From Proteles cristata cristata (Eukaryota > Chordata > Mammalia > Carnivora > Hyaenidae): a DNA stretch of 64,000 bases. A program made the translations under genes and the position numbers. The stretch is taken from positions 868,001-932,000 of the forward strand of contig JAESUZ010001291.1 in assembly GCA_017311185.1 (NCBI GenBank). The letters are read 5' to 3'. The notes beneath the pieces are model-generated. The model saw only the letters and a list, made by a program, of their open reading frames with translations, was not told the DNA's origin and made no database searches. Below, in pieces: positions 23,549-36,092 of this stretch (positions are counted from its first letter, which is position 1; every line of letters starts with the position of its first letter).

Positions 23549-25784
23549 GTAAGTATCCTTTCTGGCTCGGTTGAATCATGGTGGCCTTCTCGTTGCCTGT
23601 CTGCAATGCCTTCCGTTCTCTCTCTCTGTCTCTCTCCCCTGCTTTCCTCTTTCTCTCTCCCCGCTCTCCCCTTCCATCCCTCCGTCCTTCCCTCCTTCCC
23701 TATTCTTTCACCATCAAAGAGGAATTTCCTGGCCCTCCTAGGCCAATACTGGAATGAGGTCCATGCCCGGGGCCAGATGGCTCCCCCAAAGCGCGCCCCG
23801 CTCCGTGCGTGCACATAGGGGCCAATTTCTATCTCAAGTGCCTTCTGATGTGCTGAGTCAGTCCTGCCTCTTCAGAAGGGAGAAACCGATCAGCTTGCAG
23901 GGCGTGAGCCACAGGGCTCGGAACTGAAATAACCAACAACAGGCGCTCAGCCGGCAGGTCAAGCCGCGTTTCTGAGTTTGAAGTCCCCTGCCATCCTATT
24001 TGTAGGTGTCAGAGGAAATAAAAGAGAGCATGCCTGTGGGCGGGCGGGTGTGTGCACACAGTGAGCTGCCCCTCGTGGCATGTTGGGGAAGCTGCGTGGA
24101 CTGGAATCGGACAGCAAATCTCGGAACAACCATTCATAAAATAAAATGAGCCCTGAGTAGGCCATGCACACATATATGTGTAATTTTTAGAAATGGTATC
24201 TGGCCCCAGGTGAAGAGTGTGTATGTATCACATGCAAATCAAAACATATTAAGATGAATGGGACAATGGCTGATGTGGTGTTAGTTGTTCACCTTTAGTG
24301 CAATTTTTACTCATGCGTAAAATCACTTAGATTATAATTCTCCAGGAACCGAAAATCCAGTGACTGTGGGCTGAAAGAGCTAAAGCACCGCATAGATACT
24401 TGTGCATAAAATAAGGCCATGTGTGAGTATCTGTGTTTGGTCGAGTGTCGTGAATGACTTGTCATATTAGGAACATGGGAATCCTCACATATCATCTGTA
24501 ATGCGAAGCAAAATCGAGGGTTCCCATGCCCTTGCCGTACAAACAATCCTTCCCCCCCAAAAAGAATATATGTATGTGTGTGCATACATGCATATCTATT
24601 CAATTATGTGGATAATTCAGGCAAGAATGATACTCTGGAGAAGAGAATAAGGAATTATGGGGAGATATGCAAATGGCCAGGTACTTCAGGGGACTAGCCT
24701 GGAGACTCTTGGTCTCAAAGATGGGTCAACATCAGAGTTTTGGGGTACCCAAAGATGGGTCACATGCAGAGTTTGCCATCAACCAGTTATTGTGGGTGGT
24801 TTCGATATACAGACCCTCTCGTCTGGGACAGAAAGTCCAGTCTTACTTGAATAAAATCATTGATACAGTTGATCTAATTATAGCCAGATTTTTTTCCCCA
24901 ATAAAGACTCTCCTCATTGCAGTGTTGTGAGAATAGATTTCAGCATCATTCAAAGTCAATAATCTCCATAAGTTTCTGCAAAACACTCTATCTGTAAATA
25001 GCAGCAAGGTCATAACTCTAGGATAGGCTATTAAGCTTTGGTCCTGAAGGAAAAGGAACTGAGACCAAACATCTTCTAGAGAAGAAATACATTAAATAGG
25101 GTATATTAAAGTACAAACCACCCCACAGATACAGGATTTTACACAATGTAAACACTCAGTACACGTTAGAGGACTAGAGAGATGAGTGAATGGATGGACA
25201 CAGAGACAGACGGATAGATGACCCTGATTCTCTCTAGTCACTTGTCTCAAACTGGGCAGGAAAGGAGTAGCCTTTTTCAGAAATCAGCACCAGAGCTACT
25301 TAATGGGACAGATGGAATTTCAATTGTACAGTTGCCAATGGGACATGTAAGTTCTAGGTGTATAATGAGTGGACCATATTACATGTCTTGATATGAAATA
25401 TAAGGAATGGACATAGAGACTCCTTTGCCATATGCAGTTGAGGCAGGAAACTCCAAAGTCATATGCAGAGCCTAAATGAGGAGACTTCTCTGGCAGATAT
25501 AGGAGAGGCTCTAGCACTACCACTGGGGATCCGACTTCACACAAACCCGTTACTGCGTTTACAGTTGCTACAGGTTTCGAACCCATTGTTTAATTAATTA
25601 ATTTCCTTCCACCTCAAACCCAACAAACTACACAATGAATGATACATGGAGCATTTCTCTGGTGCTGATTACCCCCCAAGAAATCTCTGTGTAAGACTTC
25701 ATTATAAAGTAGGGTTTTCCAAGCACTTTCAACACTGAGCTCACTTTAATACTCACAACGAGGTCATAGAAATCCTCATTTTCA

Positions 25785-25938
25785 AGTGCCAGCATTGTTT
25801 CCTCAAAAATCATCCTCTCAGTGTTAATATTCTTCACTTTTATTTGGTTGGGTACTTTTATTTTTCCTGAAAGATATGGAATGAGAGGGACACTGTAGTC
25901 CTAATTAAAGTGCTTGCCATAAAAAAAAAAAAAAGGAA
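25785..25938 (+). mobile_element. Short processed retrocopy of unknown origin
   Basis: A 154-bp insertion bounded by identical 17-bp direct repeats AGAAATCCTCATTTTCA (25768-25784 and 25939-25955). It ends in a poly-A run of about 15 (25920-25934), preceded at about 20 nt by ATTAAA, a common variant polyadenylation signal. These are the marks of L1-mediated retroposition of an mRNA 3' end. The body does not resemble CAN-SINE, MIR or L1, and I do not recognise the parent transcript. Confidence 0.75.
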
Positions 25939-26504
25939 AGAAATCCTCATTTTCAGGTCTTGAAACTGACATCAAATAGATCCTGACCATACAACCCATC
26001 GTGGCCATCTACTGTCAGAGGGACCACATTCAGTCTTGGTTGAAAGATTGTGGCACTCGGTGTGACAAGTCCATTGGGTGGCGTGGCCAGGATGATAACC
26101 CAAATAGTCTGATTTAGTGAGCCATAGACACCCTACACAGTACAGCTCCCTTAAAAAATAAGATGCTTACACATAAATTTTATCCAGTGAAATTTGAATG
26201 ACAATGTATATCAGATCATCTAAAAGCAGTCTTCAAATCACTTTTTGAAAGCCTAGACCCATACCTTACAATTGGAGCACGGGCTTTTCCCTAGGCTAGA
26301 CATCATGCATATTTTGAAATTTATATTCAAGCATGAACTATCCATTTTAAATTACTTTTGTCTCAAATGAAACTTCACCAGATCTGCAGATAGGATAATT
26401 TGGGAAGACCCAACCCTGTGCCACAGGTGTAGCTGTAATGCAGGTTAAATTACAGGGGAATAAAGGGGTGTTTTGATCAGAGGTTGTCAACTTAAATATA
26501 AAAA

Positions 26505-26690
26505 CACTCATTGAGCACTGTGTAGATACCAAGCATGGGAATAGAAATCAAGAAAGCAAAAATAAGATGTACTCCCTGCCCTGGGGGAGGTCATGAACTG
26601 GTAGCAAAGAGATACAGTCACAATAAAGGGAAACAAAAGCTATGATCGACACATGAATAGGGACTATGGTGATATAATAGATAGTTAACT
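26505..26690 (-). mobile_element. L2 3'-end relic
   Basis: CATTGAGCACTGTGTAGATA, then CTCCCTGCCCTGGGGGAGGT and GAGATACAGTCACAATAAA follow the reversed L2 3' end pattern. Diverged. Confidence 0.5.
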
Positions 26691-29611
26691 CAGCTTCAGA
26701 GATTGAGACAGAACAGAAGGACTTGCTAGAGTTAATAAACCTGGAATTGAGTTGGATGGCTAATCAACAAATCCCTCTAAGAGACCAAGGCCATAGTATG
26801 AACAGGTCAAACTGGATTTGAACCTATGGTCAAAATCTTGATCGATGAACCCTCCCACATCATGGTCAAAGATTGTCACCAGAGGACTGGGCAACTTGCC
26901 ATTGTTTTAGATAAAATTGGCCCAAATTGGCTCAAGATTTCCATAGCACTGTTTAAAAATAGGTAGATTTGGGTTTTTTTTTTTTAATTCTTTACTGAGT
27001 TTAGATTTGTTTTGTTTTGCAGTATACATTTTTTAAACCCCTGGCCTACAAACTTGAGTTTTAGACAGCAAAGGGCTTCTGGCTAATGCCATAAAAAACC
27101 ATAAAGGGGACATAAAGATGTATGGTGATGGCTTGTAGGCACCTCCAATTCCTGTGATCACAATTCACACCATTTTCCACAATGAAATCACACCATATTG
27201 CAAGGTAAACTGTTCCCCCACATTACCTTGCACATTCTCAAATGCTTTTTTATTTCTCAGAAATAGTCGGTAAATATGCCCATTATTTGCCACGACAGTA
27301 ACATTAAAAAGCAGATGGATGTTTACATAAGACAGTTGATTCATATTTGGCCACTTCTTTAAAGTTGCATATCTTTTATATAAAAATCCCACAAGCAGAG
27401 GTTGTAGAAGGATGATACTGATGGACGGTGGCTGTTCAACCCAGTCAGCAACCGCTTGCGCTGAGGTCCACGTTAACTGGTGGTGGGAGCTAAATTTTAA
27501 AAATGAAACAAAACAAAACATCTCTGCTGGTCCATCCTTAGCACTCTGTTCAGTATAGACCCAGTGACCATACTACCAGGTTCTGGAGAACAGGTTTGTT
27601 TTCACCCAATCTGCATTTAGTTCCCACAAAATCTTGTACTTTTCAGCGCTTGCATTCCAGATTTGAATCAGGAAACATCATCATTATCCTTAGGAGTCGC
27701 TGCCAATTTTCAATGCCGGTTTATTCTAAATCTCTAGGCCAGTTACCTTCTATATAGATTGATCTTCTGGCTCCTGTATAGCAAAGGGTCAGATTCGGGG
27801 CAGACCCCGGCAATCGCTGCTGTTGCATTCCGACCCTGTACTTAATATATTGGGCTGACTTAACCCGAGCAAACTTCTATAAATGCCTCCTCTTCCTCAT
27901 CAGTGCAGAGAAATCCCAGACTGAGTGGCTCTAGTGCTGAATCCACCTGGTAGCGGATCTGAGAGGCCCCTCCGAAGGGGTGACCATCAGGGTGGCCTCA
28001 GATTCATCCTTGAAATTAACCCAACCTCCCAGAGCCAGGAGACTGGACGAGGGAAAGCCAGACTGACCTATCCCAGGACAGAATGTCAACCTCCAAGCCA
28101 GGCTGACGGCCGACGTGGCATTCTAGGGAAGCTTCCGCTTACTGCATCCCTTTTGTTTCCCCTTCTCAAACAGAAAACCATATGTCCCTTAAGGAAGGTG
28201 AACTGCGACAGTGGTGGGGACTGGGGGTTGGGGAGATCCTCAAAGTTTTAGAAATTTTAGGATCAAAAAAAAAAGCATCCATTTCTTTTTATTAATTCAA
28301 GACACCTTACAGACACCATCTAGTGAATTCTCCCAAAGTGTGAAACCAAGTCCCATATGTTGTAATCAGGGTAAAAGTGATTTGTGTCCATGGGTGGGTC
28401 CCTCCTTTGGATGGGGAGATCTTCATAGTCTTGGGACCCATAGAGAAAAGCATAATAAGACGTTTTACCATCTGATTTTATGGATAAGAACAATAATATG
28501 AAGAAAACCAGGCAGCTCATCGCCAGCCCTTAACAAATCGTACAAATAAGGAGATACTGATTTCCCCGACAGACCATCAGGTGCTTCCAGTTACACCGTT
28601 CCTGTCTCATCTAGAAGTAGAACCAGAAGCGAGACGAGCGTGGACATGTGTATGAGAGAAGGAAGAAGGGACTCAGCCTTCTGGTGTGATGAGTGTTTGT
28701 CTGGAGCCCCCATGGAAGACCCTGGGCTCCGTGGGGCAGGTGCTCACGTCTCTGAGCTTTACGGCGAAGGTTTTGAGGATCGGCGCAGTGTTGCAAGGGG
28801 CCGAGAGTAAGAGCCCTCAGCTTTCTGTCTAACTCCGGTTATTGTCAATAATCTGGCTCATACCTAGATTTAGCTGCTGGTCTCAAGGAACCAGTAAGGA
28901 GACATAAGCATGACAGGCAGCAGGGGAAGGGAGGAAATAAGATAGAACGTATTGACATAAAATTGCAGCCCAAGTCTCAAGCCTGCCCGGCACCACGCTG
29001 CTAACTCTGGTGTCGGCTCAGGCCACCGGCTGAAGCACAGCACAGTTTTCTTGCAGATGAAAGACCCGCCCCTCACATCCTGCTTCATTCAATTGATTTC
29101 TGTTGATCTGAAGACGGAGCTAATGGAAGGCAACAAATTTACTTCCCACAAGGACTACTTAGCTTTGCTCAGGGGAAAACTCTCCCCCTAACTCCAGGCT
29201 ACACTAAATGGGGGGAGGGTCAAGAGAAGGTGAGGAAGGGGCACCTACCCAGGGGCCCCCCTCACCAGGCCTTTTGGGCTCATCACTCTGAAATGGGTGG
29301 TACAGTAGTAGAATCTGGTGACTAATGATGGTAAAGGGTCAAGAGAAGACAGCTGTGTGCAGAGGGTGAGATGCCCAGACCCTGGCAGGCCAGAAACAAA
29401 GAAGGCCTCTGTCTGGGGGCTCAGTGGATCCCTTACATCAGAATCGCCTGTGGTACTTGGTCAAAGTACATGTCCTGGGCCCCATCAGGTGACTCCTAGT
29501 CCCGCCAAATCAAGAAAGGCACCATCCTGAAAACTGTATGTATTGTTATAAGGAAAGTCTCCAGCTTCCGATTTCCACCCTTGGTTTTGAACCTCCACTG
29601 CCCACCCTATT

Positions 29612-29830
29612 TAAACATAAAAATAAATATTTATTTTTGAGAAGGAGGGAGAGAGAGCGCGCGCGCCTGCAAGTCGGGAAGGGGCAGAGAGCGATGGGGA
29701 CAGAGGATCCGAAGGGCTCTGCACTGACAGCAGAGAGCTCAATGCAGGGCTCGAACTCACAAACCGGGAGATCATAACCTGAGCCGAAATTAAAGTCAGA
29801 TGCCTAAACAACTGAGCCAGCCAGGTGCCC
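29612..29830 (-). mobile_element. CAN-SINE
   Basis: Reverse-oriented element with the tail AAAATAAATATTTATTTTTG, a CG dinucleotide run GAGAGCGCGCGCGCCTG, and the end CAACTGAGCCAGCCAGGTGC. It is the only CAN-SINE between 20.1 and 42.7 kb. Confidence 0.9.
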
Positions 29831-32346
29831 TCTCCACCCCCCTGCTTTTATGCTTTTCTGTCCTACTTGCCCCCCTTCCTCCGTGAAATGTACTATCACA
29901 GATAGAGTGCCCATCTGTTCTGTTTAGGTACCACGGCCCTGGGGCAGTCACAGCCATTGCCCGATCTACGACTCTTCCGTTCCCCTATCACCCCCCGCAA
30001 CCAATTTCCGCCCCACGGGGAATGCACACTCCAAACGCAGAGTCACGAAACAGGCTGAGCCAGGCAACGGGTCTAAGAAGGGCTGCGGAGGAGGAGGAGG
30101 GGCCCACAGGGCAGCCAGAACCAGTTCTAGCTGACTGTTCCCAAGTCAAGTGCACACGGAGACCTGAGCAGCCAAATCCTCTAAGATTTTGAAAGAACAT
30201 TCAACATGGAGGCTGGTTTTTTCTCTTTAGAAATCTCCCAGTGTTTAAATGCTGGCAATTCCAAAACACTGTAAGCTCTAGGGAAGCTGTGTTTGATGTG
30301 AAGCTGCTCATTGGCAACGGCTGCTCTAGGAATGTTTACAGGGAGAAATGAGCGAAGAGGCTCCAGGCGGCTGGCTGCGTGGCCTTGGCTTCCCAGAATC
30401 CTTAGCAGGCCCTCAAAGCCACTCCAGGCTGCCATGCTCGTGGGGTTTAAGATTCAGAGGGCAGCCTCTCCCAAGGACAACCCAAACACGCCTTTCTTTA
30501 ACCGGGGCTGCCAGCCCTGTGGGGGAAACCTGGGGAGAAAAAGCAAGATGTGAATTCATCTTGATCATTTTTGTAGTCCCCCTCTGCCCCGGCCGGGCGA
30601 CATAGATTCCCAGTGTCCTACACCGAAAATACTCTCCACCCCCAGCCCGGGCTCCCCCGCCCACCCTGCCGAACGCTTGCAGGCACCCCCACAGGGCTTT
30701 GCCCTCGCATTCTGTGCTCACCTGCACGCCACCCCCACTGGCCAGAGTATGGCCCCTCCATTCTCTGAAAGCTGCCCGTTGCGTATGGCCCAGGTGAATC
30801 CCCCCTCCTATAACCTCTCCCTTCTCCGTAAGTTCTGCTGCAGGGGTCACACCATGAGTTCTTGATTTTGCTCAGCCTGGTATTTTTCTCCAGTTGTTTC
30901 TCACTCATAATATTGAGTCCCAACCCCTGCAGACTGTAAACTGCACAGAGGCTGGAAGTGCCCCTCCTGTTTCTCTTGCTCCCTCTTAACATTCATGAGG
31001 ATTCCCCGAAGTCCGTCGCGAAATACTTAGAGACCGTCCGCCATGCTTGTACCTTGTACCACTTTCCAATCTTTTCTCGAACAAAATTCCGATGAATGAC
31101 ATGTAGAACTTCTACGGGACTTTTTTAAATGTGAAGCTGAAGAAGGTACGGTGCCTACGTCTATTGCTGAGTCTATCGACAGAGTCCATTTCTCCCATAA
31201 GGAGACAATCTGTTACCCAAGCTCCAAGCCCCCCCCCAGATATTAACATATTCATTTAAAAGTCTTTGGAAAATTGGCCCTTGAAATGCAAATGTTTATT
31301 TTTCTTCCTGATACCTGGAGGTTCTGTAGCCCTGAGCCCAGAAGACGAATCTAGTCCACCGGAGTCCCCAGACAAGGGCTTGAATTTACTGAAATTGATG
31401 GATTATTGTGCAGAAAGAGGAAGAGGAAAACTTTTCACCCAAGTCCGAGGGATGAGGTGAAGAACAATAGAGTCAGCTCGCGGGGGGAAAAGGGCTTCGC
31501 TCCAGGCAGGAGCGAGCAGCACTTTGAAATCTTCCCCCAGCCCCAACCCATGCTGTCTCCAGCCCGGTGTAGGCTTTCATTTATCATTTATCCGGGGATC
31601 AGTGGCGGGAAGTGGGGAGAGGGGCTCATTCTCCAGCTGCTGTGTCATTTCCCTTGATAAGTCCTAAATTGACCGCGTTCTCCGCCACCAAAGGAGCCTT
31701 CCTGCAGTGGGCATTTTTTATTACGTGCCCTTTTAGGGGACAAAGACGTGTCAGTAAACTGCTATGGGGGTGGGGGGAAGATAATATTAGTCTCACAGCT
31801 TCATAAGCACGGTCTTCTGAGGGGCCAATGTGAACATAAGAAATTAGACCGCATTACCATCTGTTAGCCTGAGCGCCATGGTGATCCGGTGAAGGAAAAA
31901 CACAAAATACTACTTTTTCTTCCAAGGGCAATCTTCAGCCCTAAAGAACCCAATTAAGATGTTTCCCATGGAAGCCTTTCCGTGTTTGTATCTTCGCACA
32001 ACGTTTGAACAGATTTGTGGGCACAGTGGAGTCGTATCACATAGCCAGGGCCTTCCCGCCCGGGCGGTTGCTTGGGAAGCCCAAGGGGACATGCTCTTGT
32101 ATTGCGGACGCGGCCAGGGTGAGCTACCTGGGGCTTTATGCAGGAGAGAAACATCCCGAAGGGTGAGTTGTGGAGGCGCGATGACTCAAAGGCGGGGTGT
32201 TGGGTGCCGGGGAGACAAAGGGAACATTGAACCTAGGTGGTTCCTACTCTGCTCTTAAAGCAAGCCGCTTTCCTAGAAGCCGTGATAGACAGATGACTCG
32301 GATGCGTGTTGACATATTGATCCTATTTTTAAAAACATCTCCACAG

Positions 32347-32515
32347 ATCCTCAAACGGCAGCGGGTGAGGTGGATGGGGTTAATCTGGAGGAGATCCGAG
32401 AATTTGCCAAAGCTTTTAAAATCCGGCGCCTGTCCCTTGGCCTGACGCAGACTCAGGTGGGCCAGGCCCTCAGTGCTACAGAGGGCCCCGCGTACAGCCA
32501 GTCGGCCATCTGCAG
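32347..32515 (+). CDS. POU6F2: POU6F2 coding exon (POU-specific domain, first part)
   Basis: A 169-nt exon: two bases completing Asn, then PQTAAGEVDGVNLEEIREFA, KAFKIRRLSLGLTQTQVGQA, LSATEGPAYSQSAIC and two bases of Arg. The acceptor is ATCTCCACAG and the donor AG|GTAACC. It encodes helices 1 and 2 of the POU-specific domain and the start of recognition helix 3 (SQSAIC-R). In POU factors the Gln/Ser residues of this motif contact DNA. Phase is 1 in and 2 out, so skipping this exon would shift the frame. The match to mammalian POU6F2 appears complete. Confidence 0.97.
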
Positions 32516-35352
32516 GTAACCTGTGCCCATGTGCTGTCACCTCTCCTGGCCGGCCTGGGCCGCGTTTGTCCTAATGGCTCAGCTTTTCTTCTTCGGGGGA
32601 CCAGAGCTGGAGGGGTGGAGTTTGGGGACTGAGTTCGGGGCGCTTCCACGTTGGAACGGGTGACACTGGTGGAAATGAAGTGCTAAAGCAGATTTGGGGT
32701 CCTGGCTTGATAACTCCTGTCAACTCACAAAGAAGGCAGTCTCATTGGAAATTCCTCACCTCGGGCCAGAAGCTTCCTTCTGGGCAGCTGAGAGCCACCG
32801 CCTCCTGTCGGCAGACGGGCATCCTGAGCAAGTATCATAAAGCTGCCATTCCCACCTTATCTGCCCAGGGATGGCTCTCAGGATCCTCCCAAGAAAATAC
32901 ACCTTAAAACGAACATTAACCGTCTCGTGGTCGCAAAGGAACGCGGTAACATTCACTGCCTTCCCAGACGCGACTCCAAACGCACGTTTCTCGAAGACGC
33001 CGCTGCGGCCCGCAGCGCAGGCTGGGGCAGTGAGAACCCCGCCTCACTTGTCCCCACGCCTCCAAAATACACACATACGTAAATGACAAGAACCCGGCCT
33101 TGGTTGTGTTCAAGTTGATCTGGGTCAAGCCGCCAGAAGCCGACCCCGTGCATGCTTGTGTGAGTCGCGCTAATCCCATGTTTATGCATGAGGTAACAAA
33201 GGCACTTCTCTAAGAGCTTTTTCCTCTTGGGCAAAGCCTTATGAGTCCTCCTCCGTCAGGAAAAGCCAAGAAACCAACTCTAAACTCATTTAAGTGGATT
33301 TTGTTCTTGGTGATCCATGAAATGCTGTCTTTTTATCTGCTCTTTATACTTTTAATGTATTCCCCAAAGGACGGAAGTGTAGTTTTCCTGCAGTTTAAGA
33401 CTAAGGTTATAAATAACATCAGTATGGGGTAGTAGCTTGCAGCTCACATTTTGCTCAATGATTTTCCATAAAACCCATTGATTGTTGTTAAATACAAAAA
33501 GCGCCATAGGATCCTCTCACTTCTATGGTCTCCCCTACCGTTTTTTCTTATAAGATACCTCCCTGTAGAAAATAACCTTTATTCAGTCTATGCAAGGGTA
33601 CTACTGCTGCTGGGAAATTTGTTTCCAGGCTTGTGTATGTTATTCCAAACAACACGCACAGGAACATCGACACTAACAAGCAGCGTCAATGATATGAATA
33701 CTGTGGCTCCCTGTTGGGAAGCATTAATTTTGTTTCATCTTGACGGCCTGGTGATAAAGGCGGCCACAGGTTTTTAAGTTGTTGCCAATTTGTTATTTTT
33801 GCTAAGGTCCTCTTTGGCTTATTTTTAGTCCTAAAACGTAATTTCCTTTTGTTTCTTCGAGTGCTATCTGACGTTTTCCACCAGGGCACATAGTGGGTCC
33901 AGGGCATTCCCAATCAACTATGTTGATTCCTAAAGTCTTCCCCCGGGGAAGCTGAGAAAGCCACGGCTGATGACAAAGGGAGAGACCCTGGGAATTCACT
34001 GGATAACGGAATATGTCAGTCAGATGCCTTGACTTCACAGCCTTTCTCTAGCTCCCAGGGTTTTGGCGAACTAGTTTTAGGAGCCGACTGCCAAGAGCGG
34101 GGGGAAAAAAGTGAAAGTCTTGAAAGAGACCGTGATCTGACATTGGAAAAATTCAGGTTCCTTTTAAGAGGTGGGAAGGAATCTGCATCTGAGCCTGCAC
34201 ACCCAGGTGTCGCTCACGAGCTGCAGTGACTCCCAGGCCTGGCTCTGATGAGCCGCCCCTGATCCGAGACACAGAGGAGGAAACACCACCAAAGCATTGG
34301 GCAAGCCGGTGGCCGGCTTTGTCCCTAAAGCCTGTTGTCACGGCATCAAGAGTTTAAGGTCTGGAGCTTTGATGATGAATGACGGTAAAATGCCGTATGT
34401 GGCAAATGACCACGACAGTGGGAGCTCCGGGGGAGCGTGCCTCCGGGGGCAAGCTCATTAAATGACATTCGATGATTAGTTCGTTTTATATTAAAAGCAA
34501 AACGTCCCCCTTCCCCCCTTGATCAGTACTGGAAGTTGGGTTTTTGAAAAATAAACAGATAACTCCTTGAACCATACGTGGAGGGCGAAGCTATGGAATT
34601 CCTATTAAACCTTGATAGATTTGCACTGCTTATCACAACATCTAAATCGCAGTGTCAAAGGTAAGATTATCGCCCATAAAAGAAGCCTCTCCTTTTGTCT
34701 TCTTCTGCAGGCGTCCTTATAAAACATACTCTCCCTGGATAACGCAGGTTCACTTTAGCTCTATGAGAACAGACCATCGTAATAAGATGTACTCTGTGGC
34801 CGGATGGTGGTCTTTCAACACACTGGCCGCTTAAAAAGAGGATCCAAGAGAGGGTCTGCGTATCCCAAGTTGTCATCCTGGAGGGCTGAGGACTTGGATT
34901 TAGAACAAACACACAAGCAAATAAAAGCAAGTGGTCCTTTGGTATATTCCACTGAGAGGGAGTCTGATTCGATACCAGGATGGCTTCTTAAAACACGGGA
35001 TATAATTTCGTCCCAGATGCTTCATATTTTTTTTTTAAAAAATCAGTGTAGCAAAGACCTGCTGATGGCAACTGGTGCATAGAAGACCTCATTTACACAA
35101 AATTATATCATTCGAGTACACTGTGCAGATATCCCACATTAACCACAGCTTGATGCCCAGGCGCAAAAGTACACCATTACACCGGACAGCGTTTGCAAGG
35201 CACGAGGTGGCCTTAGCCCATCCGGGGAGGGGGGTGTTCATAGCAATTACAAGGTGTCCAGCTGTTTGAGTCCCACGCAAAGTAGCAACGGGCTGTGTTT
35301 CGCCTGAAAAGGGGCCCCGTTGTTAACTTACATATGGTGCAGTTTGTTACTT

Positions 35353-35412
35353 GAGAGAGAGGAGGGGTGGGGAGGAGGAGGGGGGAGGAAGAGGAAAAGG
35401 GAGAGACAGGGA
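35353..35412 (+). repeat. Purine-rich low-complexity tract
   Basis: About 60 nt of almost uninterrupted A/G, with repeated GGAGGAGG and GGGGAGGA words, ending near GGAGAGACAGGGAG. It lies about 570 nt before the upstream acceptor of the last exon. Confidence 0.85.
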
Positions 35413-35984
35413 GCGATTAAAATAAGACGCTACACAGAGAGGAAAAGAAAGCCATAAAAGAAACGCGTTTCGTTGCCATCACCCACCGTGGCAACACCGA
35501 TCACATTTTCATAACCAAGTCAGTGGGAGGAGTTTAAGGGAAACGAGACGTGAAACATAAAAGGAATCATTTTAAATGAAAGGCTGTTGTCTCCAGTGCC
35601 ACTGCCTGGTGTTCATTTTTGCCTTGGGGATTCTGAAGACGGGGAGATGTGGCCCCGAACGGTCCACATGAAAGCTCGGCTGCCCAGGATGCACGGGGAG
35701 GGGGCCGGCGGGGGGCGGGGGGGCAGATATCTGCAAGCGGTGTCCGAGCGGTCATGGTGGCTCATGTGTGCTGAGGGCTCACCCTTCCGCGTGGCTGTGC
35801 GGGCTGCATGGGGCATGAAGCATGCGGGATGGGGGCGCGGGCCTGGGCGGGTCGGCCACCTTGCAGCTGGCTGCTCATCTGGAGTGAGCTCGCTCTGCCA
35901 GGCAGTCAGGCAGGCAGGCAGGCAGGAGGCCCACCCTGGCAGAGGACTCAGTGTAAGACTGTTCTTTCTCAATTCTCCCCCCAG

Positions 35985-36092
35985 ACACACCATCCTGAGA
36001 AGCCACTTTTTCCTACCACAGGAAGCCCAAGAGAACACTATAGCTAGCAGTCTGACAGCCAAACTGAACCCTGGCCTTTTGTATCCTGCCAG
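35985..36092 (+). CDS. POU6F2: POU6F2 alternative 36-codon extension of the last exon
   Basis: An upstream acceptor CTTTCTCAATTCTCCCCCCAG (35964-35984) lets the last exon begin 108 nt earlier. The added frame is open and in phase: the split Arg codon is kept, followed by HTILRSHFFLPQEAQENTIA and SSLTAKLNPGLLYPA, then the Arg-Phe-Glu-Lys of the normal exon. POU6F2/RPF-1 is known to have an isoform with a 36-residue insert in the POU-specific domain, and this interval has that length and place. The insertion splits recognition helix 3. Its polypyrimidine tract is better than that of the downstream acceptor. Confidence 0.9.

Larger units (their letters stand above)
23549..32346 (+). other. POU6F2: POU6F2 intron
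   Basis: Intron of 8.8 kb from GTAAGT to ACATCTCCACAG. Just inside the 5' end is a pyrimidine-rich run (23606-23705). It holds a short retrocopy (25785-25938), an L2-like piece (26505-26690), a MER5-like fragment (about 29430-29500) and one CAN-SINE (29612-29830). In 23820-25670, 26150-26500, 26700-29420 and 29840-32330 I recognise no gene or repeat. The low repeat content of the last part is notable. Confidence 0.9.
32516..36092 (+). other. POU6F2: POU6F2 last intron
   Basis: Intron of 3.6 kb between GTAACC and GTATCCTGCCAG; it is 3469 nt if the upstream acceptor at 35984 is used. I recognise no interspersed repeat. A purine-rich tract lies at 35353-35412. A GC-rich stretch with G-runs lies at about 35640-35930. 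Repeated CAGG units (35905-35927) precede the upstream acceptor. Confidence 0.9.

Noticed and set aside
23157..23552. 131-codon frame over the serine exon.
   Set aside because: Wrong frame; the true frame is set by splice phase and gives LHQPSQ... with the serine run.
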